From an uncultured Paracoccaceae bacterium (GTDB taxonomy: Bacteria > Pseudomonadota > Alphaproteobacteria > Rhodobacterales > Rhodobacteraceae), in contig CANMYO010000002.1 of assembly GCA_947502145.1 (NCBI GenBank), forward strand, positions 1 to 64,000: a DNA stretch of 64,000 bases, read 5' to 3'. Made by a program: the position numbers and the translations under genes. Below the pieces are notes generated by a model. That model did not search any database. It had not been told where the DNA came from and was given only the letters and a program-made list of their open reading frames with translations. Positions 1 through 7,767 of the stretch are shown one piece after another. Each line of letters begins with the position of its first letter. Position 1 is the first letter of the stretch.

Positions 1-110
1 CCGAACCCGAACCCGAACCCGAACCCGAACCCGAACCCGAACCCGAACCCGAACCCGAACCCGAACCCGAACCCGAACCCGAATCCGAACCCGAACCCGA
101 ACCCGAACCT
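1..110 (+). repeat. CCGAAC hexanucleotide tandem repeat inside ftsY
   Basis: The window opens in a perfect six-base tandem array, 18 units from base 1 to 108, with one substitution (T at base 84). In the ftsY frame it reads alternating Glu-Pro, with one Glu-Ser. It runs off the left edge, so the true copy number is unknown. A six-base unit changes length without breaking the frame. Confidence 0.97.
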
Positions 111-1238
111 GTCGTGGTAGAGCGGGAGGAGCAGGCGAGCGTGCCAGGCGCAACGGACACGCCGGAACCCGCTCCGGCTGATGATGACGGGTTGAGCGAT
201 GCTGAGATCGACGATCTCGCCGCTGAGTTGGAAGACCAGATTGAAGCCGTGGCCGAGGCCGCCGCGGCACCACCTGCACGCGCGGCTGTGGTCGCGCCCA
301 TGACCACGCTGACCCCCTCTGCCTTGGACGCACCGCCAGAGGAAACCGCTGAAAAGTCAGGCATAATCGGGCGACTGTTTGGACGCGAAAAGAAACCCGT
401 CGTGCGCCGCGTGTTGGATGACGACATGCTTGAGCAGCTCGAAGAGCTGTTGATTACGGCTGACATGGGGGTGGACACGGCGCTGCGTGTGACCGCCAAT
501 ATGGCAGAGGGGCGGCTTGGGCGGAAACTGTCGGTGGACGAGATCAAGGGCCTGCTGGCAGATGAGGTGACCCGGATCATGGAGCCCGTCGCGCGGCCGA
601 TGCCGCTTTACACCCACAAGCCGCAGGTAGTGCTGGTGGTTGGCGTGAACGGGTCGGGAAAAACCACGACAATCGGCAAACTTGCCAGCCAGTTCAAGGC
701 CGCCGGCAAGTCGGTTGTCATTGCGGCGGGCGATACGTTTCGCGCCGCGGCGGTCGAACAATTGCAGGTCTGGGGTGATCGCGCCGGGGTGCCGGTGCTG
801 ACAGCGCCAGAGGGGTCGGACCCTGCGAGTCTTGCCTTTGATGCGATGACACAGGCGCAGGCGGATGGTGCCGATCTGTTGATGATCGACACCGCGGGGC
901 GGTTGCAAAACCGCAGCGATCTGATGGAAGAATTGTCCAAGATTGTACGGGTCATCCGCAAGAAAGACCCCGACGCGCCGCATAATACATTGTTGGTTCT
1001 TGACGCCACAACGGGGCAAAATGCCCTGCGACAGGTCAAGGTTTTTCAAGAACTTGCGGATGTCTCAGGCCTCGTGATGACGAAACTGGACGGGACCGCC
1101 AAGGGCGGAGTTCTGGTGGCGCTTGCCGATCGGTTCGGACTGCCGATCCATGCCATCGGAGTGGGCGAACAGATCGATGATCTGGCCCCCTTTGACCCCG
1201 AGGATTTCGCAGATGCGCTGGTGGGGCGGGACCAATGA
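1..1238 (+). CDS. ftsY: Signal recognition particle receptor FtsY (5' partial)
   Basis: FtsY is the membrane-associated SRP receptor GTPase that docks SRP-ribosome complexes at SecYEG. The frame is open through the Glu-Pro repeat to the left edge, so the start lies outside the window; the GTG at 114 is internal. An acidic, low-complexity A domain (to about base 350) is followed by the N domain helical bundle and the G domain. The G domain shows the P-loop GVNGSGKTTTIGKLA (from about 643), DTFRAAA, DTAGR and TKLDGTAKGG, the SRP GTPase motifs. The stop overlaps the next start by four bases (ATGA), which suggests translational coupling with the secreted protein and yciB downstream. The identity is secure; only the N-terminus is missing. 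Confidence 0.97.
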   Translation, partial: EPEPEPEPEPEPEPEPEPEPEPEPEPESEPEPEPEPVVVEREEQASVPGATDTPEPAPADDDGLSDAEIDDLAAELEDQIEAVAEAAAAPPARAAVVAPMTTLTPSALDAPPEETAEKSGIIGRLFGREKKPVVRRVLDDDMLEQLEELLITADMGVDTALRVTANMAEGRLGRKLSVDEIKGLLADEVTRIMEPVARPMPLYTHKPQVVLVVGVNGSGKTTTIGKLASQFKAAGKSVVIAAGDTFRAAAVEQLQVWGDRAGVPVLTAPEGSDPASLAFDAMTQAQADGADLLMIDTAGRLQNRSDLMEELSKIVRVIRKKDPDAPHNTLLVLDATTGQNALRQVKVFQELADVSGLVMTKLDGTAKGGVLVALADRFGLPIHAIGVGEQIDDLAPFDPEDFADALVGRDQ

Positions 1239-2098
1239 GGCTGGCGTTCGCCTTGAGCGTTTGTGCCGCGCCGGTTTGGGCGATGGAGCCGATGACCCAG
1301 TCCGATTGCACCAATGGATGGCTGACCATCACCGATATTCTTTTTGACATGGTGCCCTTTGCAACGCCTGAAACCGAAGCCGAACGCGAAGCGGCCAAAA
1401 GTGTGAAGTCCGGCGTGACGTCTGAAGGGTGGTGCGTCATTGATTCCGATCAGCCGGGGCTGGAAGGGGCGCAGTTTGACCTGCTTTATTGGCAGGCCGA
1501 CGGCATTGCAGGATTTGTCGAGGGGCAGGCTATGCCCTCTGCGCTTCGCGTGCGGATGGAAGGGTTCCAGACTGATGATGCCTTTGCGGAACCGCTGACC
1601 GTCAGTTTCGCTTTGCAGCATGTACAGGACGCGGGATTGCTTCTTGTCGAGGATCTGACCCTGCGCAATGAGGCGGGGCGCGGATTGGCCGCCACAGCGG
1701 TGATTGCGGGGGCATATTTCAGTTCGGTCGGGACGGCTGTGTCAAGCATCGGTGGGCTGCGGCTGACCCAGTTTGAATCCAAGGCCGACCTGTGGCCGAT
1801 CGAAGGCGCCGACGACCCGACACAGATGGACGGTGATGTTCTGCGCGCATTGGCCGAGGTGCTGGACGTTGGCCAGATTGACGAGGATAGCCGCGCTGCG
1901 CTGGTGGCGCTGGCGGATGATGTGCCCAATGCGGTGGGACAACTGGACCTGAGCTATGCCTCTGAAAACGGGCTGGGCCTGTTTCAATTTGCCGCGGCAA
2001 GCGCACGGCTAGACAGTTATCCGGACGAGGGCGTTGCGGGCGCTATCGCCTTCGGATTGTCAGGCGCACGGATTGGTGTTGAATGGCGGCCGGAGTGA
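1235..2098 (+). CDS. Secreted protein of unknown function
   Basis: A 287-residue protein with a short signal peptide (MRLAFALSVCAAPVWA) and no membrane helix in the mature part. The mature chain is acidic and has two Cys near its N-terminal half (TQSDC and EGWCV), which could form a disulfide in the periplasm. I do not recognise a catalytic motif or a named family. It sits between ftsY and yciB, overlapping ftsY by four bases and ending 22 nt before yciB, so it is probably co-transcribed with them. An envelope role is inferred from the signal peptide and neighbours only. Confidence 0.8.
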   Translation: MRLAFALSVCAAPVWAMEPMTQSDCTNGWLTITDILFDMVPFATPETEAEREAAKSVKSGVTSEGWCVIDSDQPGLEGAQFDLLYWQADGIAGFVEGQAMPSALRVRMEGFQTDDAFAEPLTVSFALQHVQDAGLLLVEDLTLRNEAGRGLAATAVIAGAYFSSVGTAVSSIGGLRLTQFESKADLWPIEGADDPTQMDGDVLRALAEVLDVGQIDEDSRAALVALADDVPNAVGQLDLSYASENGLGLFQFAAASARLDSYPDEGVAGAIAFGLSGARIGVEWRPE

Positions 2099-2120
2099 CG
2101 CGGCGCGCAAGGAGTTTGAG

Positions 2121-2726
2121 ATGAGCGACAAGAAGATCAATCCGATCTTGCGGCAAGTGCTGGAGCTTGGCCCGACGATTGTGTTCTTTCTGATTTACCT
2201 GCGTATCAGAGACAACACCTATGTCTGGGGCGGGACCGAATATACCGGGTTCATTGTCGCGACGCTGATCTTTGTGCCAATCCTGCTGATCGCGATGGCC
2301 GTGCTTTGGGCATTGACCCGCTCGTTAAGCCGGATGCAGATCTTTACGGCATTCATGGTGATCTTTTTCGGCGGGCTTACCGCCTGGTTCAATGATGAGC
2401 GGTTCTTCAAGATGAAGACCAGCATCGTTTATGGCTGTTTCGCCGTGATACTGGGGATCGGGCTGATGCGTGGGCAAAGCTATCTGGAATGGATCATGGG
2501 AGAGTTTCTGCCGATGAAACCCGAAGGCTGGATGATCCTGACCAGACGTCTGACGGTGATGTTTGCAGTCCTTGCTGTCGCCAACGAGCTGATCTGGCGC
2601 ACGCAGTCCACCGATCTGTGGGTCAAACTTGAGACCTTTGCCTTTCCAGCCGTGCTGTTTCTGTTCCTCTGGGGGCAGATTGTGGCCTTGCAGAAGTATC
2701 TGATCGACCCAAATCAGTCGTCCTAG
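2121..2726 (+). CDS. yciB: Inner membrane septation-type protein YciB/IspA family
   Basis: A 201-residue polytopic protein with about five hydrophobic segments, starting MSDKKINPILRQVLELGPT, typical of the YciB (intracellular septation protein A) family. The family-like features are the LELGP start, the central W-F-N-D-E-RFFKMK stretch, and the C-terminal WRTQSTDLWVKLETF. The ATG at 2121 was chosen over an upstream in-frame ATG at 2034 because it follows an AAGGAG ribosome-binding site and the longer start would run into the preceding gene. The family is linked to cell envelope shape and septation; the molecular role is not settled. It converges with the PilZ gene, overlapping by four bases. 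Confidence 0.92.
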   Translation: MSDKKINPILRQVLELGPTIVFFLIYLRIRDNTYVWGGTEYTGFIVATLIFVPILLIAMAVLWALTRSLSRMQIFTAFMVIFFGGLTAWFNDERFFKMKTSIVYGCFAVILGIGLMRGQSYLEWIMGEFLPMKPEGWMILTRRLTVMFAVLAVANELIWRTQSTDLWVKLETFAFPAVLFLFLWGQIVALQKYLIDPNQSS

Positions 2727-3052
2727 CGCATTTCCTGCAGCCCGGCAGAACTGAACCTTTGGCGAAGGCCGGGGCGCTTTGCATAGCGCAGGGCGTCGAC
2801 AAGTCGCAGGCTGATCATCGGTGTAAAGGATATGCCAGCGCGGCCGGCGGCCGCCCACCGCACAACCCCGGTCACACGGTCAGCGCTGGCGATGATGGTC
2901 ACCTTGTCGCCGCGTTTGAGCGTGCCATCACCGCAGATCCGCGCACCGGTTTCATTGACATCAATGACCTGTGCCTTGGATTTTCCTTCACCAGACAGAA
3001 TTTCGACCGGAAATTCGGTTGGATAACGGTGGCGCCGATACTGCTGGACCAT
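2723..3052 (-). CDS. PilZ-domain protein
   Basis: A single-domain PilZ protein of 109 residues. The N-terminal part YRRHRYPTEFPVEI resembles the RxxxR loop of PilZ, and DVNETGARI stands where the (D/N)xSxxG motif is expected, with Asn replacing Ser. PilZ domains usually bind cyclic di-GMP, but this imperfect second motif leaves binding uncertain. The start at 3052 was chosen because AAAGGAG lies 11 nt upstream; a longer in-frame extension to 3190 has no such site and reaches the metZ promoter region. It has no partner domain, so its output would be by protein contact. Other c-di-GMP genes in the window are the GGDEF, GGDEF-EAL and NfrB-like proteins. Confidence 0.8.
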   Translation of the reverse strand: MVQQYRRHRYPTEFPVEILSGEGKSKAQVIDVNETGARICGDGTLKRGDKVTIIASADRVTGVVRWAAAGRAGISFTPMISLRLVDALRYAKRPGLRQRFSSAGLQEMR

Positions 3053-3181
3053 TTGATTGCAAGCTCCTTTGCAGCCAAAGCTATCAGGGCAAGGTAAATG
3101 CAAAGTTAGCCCTTTGAATTTTAATGATTTGCTGGCGGAACCCTTCGTGAAACGCAGGGCGATGGCTTTGCCACGGGTGGG

Positions 3182-3210
3182 TTGACGCACCCTGATCGGC
3201 GGCGTATTTC
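3182..3210 (+). promoter_or_regulatory. Candidate sigma-70 promoter for the metZ riboswitch transcript
   Basis: TTGACG (3182-3187) is followed by a 17-nt spacer and TATTTC (3205-3210). This would start transcription near 3216-3218, exactly where the SAM-II aptamer begins. The -10 match is weak, so the call rests mainly on spacing. Confidence 0.45.
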
Positions 3211-3215
3211 CCTAA

Positions 3216-3270
3216 GCGTGGCGATTTGTTACCGGATTGCGGGCCACGTTAAACATTCCGCTAAAAGGGT
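3216..3270 (+). promoter_or_regulatory. SAM-II riboswitch aptamer
   Basis: The region matches the SAM-II (metA motif) layout of alphaproteobacteria. Stem P1 is CGTGGC (3217-3222) with GCCACG (3243-3248). The loop holds GATTTGTTACCGGATTGC, like the conserved GAUUUAACCGUAUUGC block. The 3' side has TTAAACATTCCGCTAAAAGGG, closely following the class consensus that ends GCUAAAAAGGG and closes the H-type pseudoknot. SAM-II senses S-adenosylmethionine and usually precedes methionine synthesis genes; here it lies about 60 nt before metZ. The assignment comes from recalled consensus, not a covariance search. Confidence 0.9.
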
Positions 3271-3279
3271 CTGGGCTTA

Positions 3280-3314
3280 CCCCGATACCTGTTCCGGTGT
3301 CGGGGTTTTGTTTT
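3280..3314 (+). terminator. Intrinsic terminator between SAM-II aptamer and metZ
   Basis: A 10-bp stem (3280-3289 with 3296-3305, one G-U pair) closes on the loop TGTTCC and is followed by TTTTGTTTT. It sits after the aptamer and before the metZ start, so the riboswitch could act by transcription termination. I could not find a strong antiterminator pairing. Confidence 0.8.
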
Positions 3315-3330
3315 GGCGAAAGGGCCAGAA

Positions 3331-4500
3331 ATGAAGAAGTTGAACAAGCGCACGATTGCCGTGCATGGTGGTGCACGCCGCAGCCAATATAACGAGGTTT
3401 CAGAGGCGATTTTCCTCACGCAGGGCTTTGTTTATCCCACGGCAGAGGATGCAGAGGCGCGATTCCTGCAGGCCGGTCCGGACGAATTTATCTATGCCCG
3501 TTACGGCAACCCCACGGTTGCGATGTTCGAAGACCGGATGGCGGCAATGGAGGGGTCCGAGGACGGCTTTGCCACCGCCTCTGGCATGGCTGCGGTGAAT
3601 GGTGCGCTGACCGCGATGTTGAAGGCGGGCGACCATGTGGTTTCGTCCCGCGCGCTGTTTGGCTCCTGCCTTTATATCCTGGAAGAGGTGCTGGCGCGTT
3701 TTGGCGTTGAGGTCAGCTTTGTTGACGGCACCGACCTGGCGCAGTGGGAGGCCGCTATCCGGCCTGACACAAAGGCAGTCTTCTTTGAAAGCGTTTCAAA
3801 TCCGACGTTGCAGGTGATTGATATTACAGGCGTTTCCAAGCTGGCCCATGCGGTCGGCGCCACCGTGATCGTGGATAACGTCTTTGCCACGCCGGTGTTT
3901 TCGCGCGCCATCGCGCAGGGCGCTGACGTTGTGGTTTATTCGGCGACAAAACACATCGATGGGCAGGGCCGGGCACTTGGCGGGGTCATCCTTGGGACGC
4001 GGGAGTTTATCCGCGGCACGGTTGAGCCCTACATGAAGCACACCGGCGGATCGATGTCGCCCTTTACCGCCTGGATGATGGTCAAAGGTCTTGAGACAAT
4101 CGACCTGCGGGTTCGTACGCAGGCGTTTTCGGCGCAGTTGTTGGCCGAGCGGCTGCAGGGGCATAAGGCCTTGAAAAACGTGATTTATCCGGGGCTGGAT
4201 ACGCATCCGCAGCAGGCGCTTGCGACGGCGCAGATGGGGGCCGGTGGGACCGTGTTGTCATTTGACTGTGGGACACAAGAGGCCGCGTTCAAAGTGCTGA
4301 ATGCGCTGAATATCGTGCTGATTTCCAACAACCTGGGCGATGCGAAATCCATTGCAACACATCCCGCGACCACGACGCATCAGCGGTTGCCTGACGACCA
4401 AAAGGAGATGCTGGGCATTACCCCCGGCCTGGTCCGGTTGAGTGTCGGGCTTGAGGATGTCGAAGACCTGACCGCCGACCTTCTGGGCGCATTGGGTTAA
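3331..4500 (+). CDS. metZ: O-succinylhomoserine sulfhydrylase MetZ
   Basis: A 389-residue PLP enzyme of the Cys/Met metabolism family, which joins an activated homoserine ester to sulfide to give homocysteine. Visible family features are the N-terminal TIAVHGGARRSQYNEVSEAI and YARYGNPTVAMFEDRMA stretches, the PLP-contacting region, and the lysine motif SATKHIDGQGR. VDNVFATPVF and LISNNLGDAKSIATHPATTTH are also typical of MetZ. The ATG at 3331 follows AAAGGG; an in-frame TTG at 3313 overlaps the terminator tail and is less likely. The SAM-II riboswitch and terminator upstream fit feedback control by SAM. An O-acetylhomoserine substrate cannot be excluded from sequence alone. Confidence 0.93.
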   Translation: MKKLNKRTIAVHGGARRSQYNEVSEAIFLTQGFVYPTAEDAEARFLQAGPDEFIYARYGNPTVAMFEDRMAAMEGSEDGFATASGMAAVNGALTAMLKAGDHVVSSRALFGSCLYILEEVLARFGVEVSFVDGTDLAQWEAAIRPDTKAVFFESVSNPTLQVIDITGVSKLAHAVGATVIVDNVFATPVFSRAIAQGADVVVYSATKHIDGQGRALGGVILGTREFIRGTVEPYMKHTGGSMSPFTAWMMVKGLETIDLRVRTQAFSAQLLAERLQGHKALKNVIYPGLDTHPQQALATAQMGAGGTVLSFDCGTQEAAFKVLNALNIVLISNNLGDAKSIATHPATTTHQRLPDDQKEMLGITPGLVRLSVGLEDVEDLTADLLGALG

Positions 4501-4510
4501 TGCGCAAAAT

Positions 4511-4535
4511 GCGCGGGCGCTATTAGCGCCTGCGC
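4511..4535. terminator. Strong hairpin after metZ, possible terminator
   Basis: A 25-nt inverted repeat starts 10 nt after the metZ stop: 12 paired positions around a single central T, one of them G-T (arms GCGCGGGCGCTA and TAGCGCCTGCGC). No T-run follows, so the termination role is only inferred from its position. Confidence 0.45.
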
Positions 4536-4622
4536 GGTCCAATTTCTGGTTTTGGTGCTTTGCCGGGCTGGATGCACCGGTGGAGTGCGGAAAAGGTCAG
4601 GGAGACCTGACTTTGTGAATTG

Positions 4623-4637
4623 TTAACCCGACGTTAA
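4623..4637 (+). promoter_or_regulatory. Perfect CtrA-type site TTAA-N7-TTAA
   Basis: TTAACCCGACGTTAA matches all eight fixed bases of the CtrA response-regulator consensus. It ends 31 nt before the RTX gene start, a promoter-proximal position. Binding is inferred. Confidence 0.6.
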
Positions 4638-4668
4638 GCTCTCGTATGTTTTAGCGAGGGGTTTCAAG

Positions 4669-5874
4669 ATGACTATCTTAATTAATTCAAGCGTTGGTGC
4701 GGTCACAGTCAATTCGGCTGAGCATCGCGTGATCGGGCCAAACGGGGTCGTTATGGGTACCGGGACGGCCGTCGATTTCAGCTTCAGCAGCGATCTCTAC
4801 AGCATGTCAGTCATGGGACTGGTGTCTGGGGGTTCAAGGGGCATTCGCATTCGGGAGAACGACTTCCTTGAAGTGATGCAGGGGGGCGTTGTGGAGTCGC
4901 GTGACAATGACGATGGTTACGCAATCAACGTTTCTGGCGAAAACGCGATGGTCAACATTTCCGGCGATGTCCGGAGCGACGATCTTGGACTGGTCGGGTC
5001 AATCAATTCGGACAACCTCCTTGTGAATATTTCGACGACGGGCACAATATCAGGCGGTTCGGACCATGGTGAGCTGGTCAACAATTATTCTGCCGCCATC
5101 GCGCTTTTTGGTGATGGCAGCGTCGTGAAAAACTTTGGCACGATCATCGGCAACAAGAACCTGACGACGGGCGAAACAATTGCCTTTACCAATGCCGTTT
5201 ATGACGGGACCGCATCCGACTTTTTTGACCTTGATAGTGTGTACGCTGCGACCTTCGTGAATGGCGGCACGGTCATTGGTGATGTGCTGTTTCAGGCCGG
5301 TGTCGACATCTATCGCGGCGTGGGGCAGGGCCATGTTGACGGTGTTGTCCGCATGGGCAAGGCAGATGACATGTTCTACGGCAGCGAAGCCGCTGATTCC
5401 GCCTTTGGCGAAACCGGGGCCGATATCATGTCAGGGTTTGGCGGCAATGACCGGCTGAACGCAGGCAAGGGCAATGATGAGATGCGCGGCGGCTATGGCG
5501 CTGATCTGCTGGTTGCGGGCGGCGGGAGCGATGATCTGCGCGGCGGGCGTGGCGACGATACGCTAAGCGGTGGTGACGGTATTGACACGCTGAACGGCGG
5601 TCGGGGCGACGACAAGAACACCGGTGGTGCTGGCAATGACACCTTTGTTTTTCAAGGAAAATTCGGCGATGATATTATCATGGATTTCTCGGGCGCGAGC
5701 GGCGAGAAGATTGATTTGTCGCGGGTGCATAACATCCGCAACTTCAATGATCTGTCGAACAACCATCTGCGGAACGTGAATGGCGATGCCGTGATCACGG
5801 ATGGGGACGGCAATTCGATCACGCTGGATGGGTTTGCAGCCGGAGCGCTTCAGGCCAGCGACTTCATCTTTTAA
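4669..5874 (+). CDS. RTX-type calcium-binding secreted protein
   Basis: A 401-residue acidic protein. Residues about 255-330 hold a run of glycine-rich nonapeptide repeats (GGNDRLNAG, KGNDEMRGG, RGDDTLSGG, AGNDTFVF), which bind calcium as a parallel beta-roll. The first about 230 residues are rich in Gly, Asn, Val and Ser without a known enzyme motif and may form a beta-helix. There is no N-terminal signal peptide, and the protein ends in a hydrophobic DFIF tail, as expected for type I (ABC) secretion; no exporter is encoded nearby. The ATG follows GAGGGG. A perfect CtrA-type site upstream suggests control by the CtrA phosphorelay. Confidence 0.88.
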   Translation: MTILINSSVGAVTVNSAEHRVIGPNGVVMGTGTAVDFSFSSDLYSMSVMGLVSGGSRGIRIRENDFLEVMQGGVVESRDNDDGYAINVSGENAMVNISGDVRSDDLGLVGSINSDNLLVNISTTGTISGGSDHGELVNNYSAAIALFGDGSVVKNFGTIIGNKNLTTGETIAFTNAVYDGTASDFFDLDSVYAATFVNGGTVIGDVLFQAGVDIYRGVGQGHVDGVVRMGKADDMFYGSEAADSAFGETGADIMSGFGGNDRLNAGKGNDEMRGGYGADLLVAGGGSDDLRGGRGDDTLSGGDGIDTLNGGRGDDKNTGGAGNDTFVFQGKFGDDIIMDFSGASGEKIDLSRVHNIRNFNDLSNNHLRNVNGDAVITDGDGNSITLDGFAAGALQASDFIF

Positions 5875-5953
5875 GGCTGTCCGCGCCTTTTGCGGTGACA
5901 AGTGTTTGCGCCCGCCTGTCGGAGGGTGCAAACTGCACTGCGGCTGGAGGCGA

Positions 5954-6070
5954 GGGCCCTTTGAATGACTGATCCACGTGCAGACCTGTCACGTATTTAT
6001 TGGCAAAACGTTGGGGAAACACCGGCGCAACCCCATATTGGGGATCATGATGTGCCAAAGGAGGCCCCAT
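5954..6070 (+). promoter_or_regulatory. Candidate structured leader that could mask the folE2 ribosome-binding site
   Basis: GGGCC/CTTTG at 5954-5963 is complementary to the folE2 Shine-Dalgarno region CAAAGGAGGCCC at 6056-6067: ten pairs with a two-base bulge. Between the arms lie ACGTG...CACGT (5976-5980 with 5990-5994) and a CCCCA-TAT-TGGGG hairpin just before 6044. A closing helix that captures the ribosome-binding site around internal hairpins is the layout of a translational riboswitch. I do not recognise a known class. Confidence 0.35.
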
Positions 6071-6072
6071 CC

Positions 6073-7176
6073 ATGAACATCCACGCCAATGATATTGACC
6101 GTGAACCCAGCCGGACCGAAGCCGAAGCCGCGCTTGCCTTGCTGCGGCGCTGGGCGGGGGATGTGAGCGCGGAGGAGATCGCGGCGCTTGATCCGCTGGT
6201 CAGCCGATTGATTCCGGGGCAGGAGGTTTCGAACTATCCGGCACTGGCGCGGGCCTATCCAGAGGATTTTGCCGTTGATGAGGCCTATAAAGCCTCAATG
6301 CCGGATTTACAGAACGGGCCAAGCAGCCTGATCCGGGGGGCACAGCAGCAAATTCAGCATGTGGGAATCAGCAACTTTCGCCTGCCGATCCGGTTTCACA
6401 CCCGTGATGGCGGCGATCTGACGCTGGAAACCAGTGTGACCGGGTCGGTGTCGCTTGAGGCGGAAAAGAAGGGCATCAACATGTCCCGGATCATGCGCAC
6501 GTTTTACAAGCATGCTGAAGAGACGTTTTCGTTTGAGGTGATCGAACGGGCGCTGGATGCCTACAAGACCGACCTCGACAGCTTTGATGCGCGCATTCAA
6601 ATGCGGTTTTCCTTTCCGATGAAGGTCGACAGTTTGCGGTCCGGTCTGGCGGGGTATCAGTATTACGACATCGCGCTTGAGCTGATCGAGCAGGCCGGGG
6701 TCCGGCGCAAGATCGTGCATCTGGATTATGTCTATTCCTCGACCTGTCCCTGTTCGCTGGAGCTGTCCGAACATGCCCGGCAGTTTCGCGGGCAATTGGC
6801 GACGCCGCATTCGCAGCGCTCGGTTGCGCGGCTGTCCGTGCTGCTGGAGCCGGGGCAGGATGTGCTGTGGTTTGAAGATCTGATTGACCGGGCACGGGCG
6901 GCGGTGCCAACCGAAACGCAGGTCATGGTCAAGCGCGAGGATGAACAGGCCTTTGCCGAGCTGAATGCGGCCAATCCGATTTTTGTCGAAGACGCGGTGC
7001 GCCTGTTTGCCGAGCAATTGCAGTTGGATCAGCGGGTCGGCGATTTTCGCGTGTTGGCCAGCCATCAGGAAAGCCTGCACAGCCATGATGCGGTCAGCGT
7101 GCTGACAGAGGGGGAGACCTTTGCTGCGGCCAGCCTTGATCCGCGTCTGTTCACCTCACTTTTCCACGTTGGCTAG
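6073..7176 (+). CDS. folE2: GTP cyclohydrolase FolE2 (type IB)
   Basis: A 367-residue enzyme converting GTP to 7,8-dihydroneopterin triphosphate, the first step of folate synthesis and also the source of queuosine precursors. The family is unrelated in sequence to FolE. Recognisable marks are EAEKKGINMSR (about 135-145) and STCPCSLELSEHARQ, which carries the metal-binding and catalytic Cys, plus the family-type N-terminal IGVSNFRLPI-like stretch (here VGISNFRLPI). The ATG at 6073 was chosen because AAAGGAGG lies eight nt upstream; a longer frame from 5965 would cover the leader. FolE2 can use metals other than zinc and is often under Zur control, but I saw no Zur box. It converges with a methyltransferase gene 14 nt away. 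Confidence 0.94.
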   Translation: MNIHANDIDREPSRTEAEAALALLRRWAGDVSAEEIAALDPLVSRLIPGQEVSNYPALARAYPEDFAVDEAYKASMPDLQNGPSSLIRGAQQQIQHVGISNFRLPIRFHTRDGGDLTLETSVTGSVSLEAEKKGINMSRIMRTFYKHAEETFSFEVIERALDAYKTDLDSFDARIQMRFSFPMKVDSLRSGLAGYQYYDIALELIEQAGVRRKIVHLDYVYSSTCPCSLELSEHARQFRGQLATPHSQRSVARLSVLLEPGQDVLWFEDLIDRARAAVPTETQVMVKREDEQAFAELNAANPIFVEDAVRLFAEQLQLDQRVGDFRVLASHQESLHSHDAVSVLTEGETFAAASLDPRLFTSLFHVG

Positions 7177-7190
7177 CGCGCCGTGCCGGA

Positions 7191-7706
7191 TCAGGCTGTC
7201 CGTTGCAGAAACAGGTAGCCGGGTGTCTTGACCTCGGTGCGCCAGCGGGTGCGGTGCGCTGCGATGACCCGTGAGAGGTCAGGGATATTCGCGTTTTCGT
7301 CCGCGATCAGCATCCAACCGTTGTCGTCGACATGGTCGAGTAGCCGGTCCATCACGCGATGGCGCGGTTCCGGGTCCAGCATGTGCAGCGTGCGATCAAT
7401 CAGGATCACGTCATAGGTGCCATGCGGCTGGAACCCGGTAAGGTCCGCGACGATCCCTTGCACATCAAGGTTTTCCGCCGCTGCCGCAGCGGTCAGGTCG
7501 CGGATGCCATTGGCCGACAGGTCGACGCCGGTGACGTGGTGGCCCGCCCGCGCAATGAACAGCGCATCGCGGCCCTGGCCACAGCCGACGTCCAGCACGC
7601 GGCAGTTTTGCCCCTTGAGGCGGTCAAAGAAGTCGACGAATATGGCCGTAGGCTGGCCCAGAGCATCGCGCGTTTCCCCGTAAAGTTTGTCGTAATCATA
7701 TGCCAT
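7191..7706 (-). CDS. Class I SAM-dependent methyltransferase (TehB-like)
   Basis: A 171-residue methyltransferase starting MAYDYDKLYGETRDALGQPT. Motif I is VLDVGCGQGRDALFIARAG, an acidic residue follows in VTGVDLS, and motif IV-like DVILIDRTLHML follows. The small size and the GCGQGRDALFLA-type motif resemble TehB and related detoxifying or small-molecule methyltransferases. The substrate cannot be read from the sequence. The start at 7706 gives the usual N-terminus; an upstream in-frame start at 7784 would overlap the preceding gene. Confidence 0.8.
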   Translation of the reverse strand: MAYDYDKLYGETRDALGQPTAIFVDFFDRLKGQNCRVLDVGCGQGRDALFIARAGHHVTGVDLSANGIRDLTAAAAAENLDVQGIVADLTGFQPHGTYDVILIDRTLHMLDPEPRHRVMDRLLDHVDDNGWMLIADENANIPDLSRVIAAHRTRWRTEVKTPGYLFLQRTA

Positions 7707-7767
7707 GGAACACGTATACAAGACCCGCGGCGGCCTGGCTAAGTCATTTTGCACTGCACTGCACAGG

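Noticed and set aside
1-110. CRISPR-like repeat array
   Set aside because: The unit is six bases with no spacers and lies inside the ftsY reading frame.
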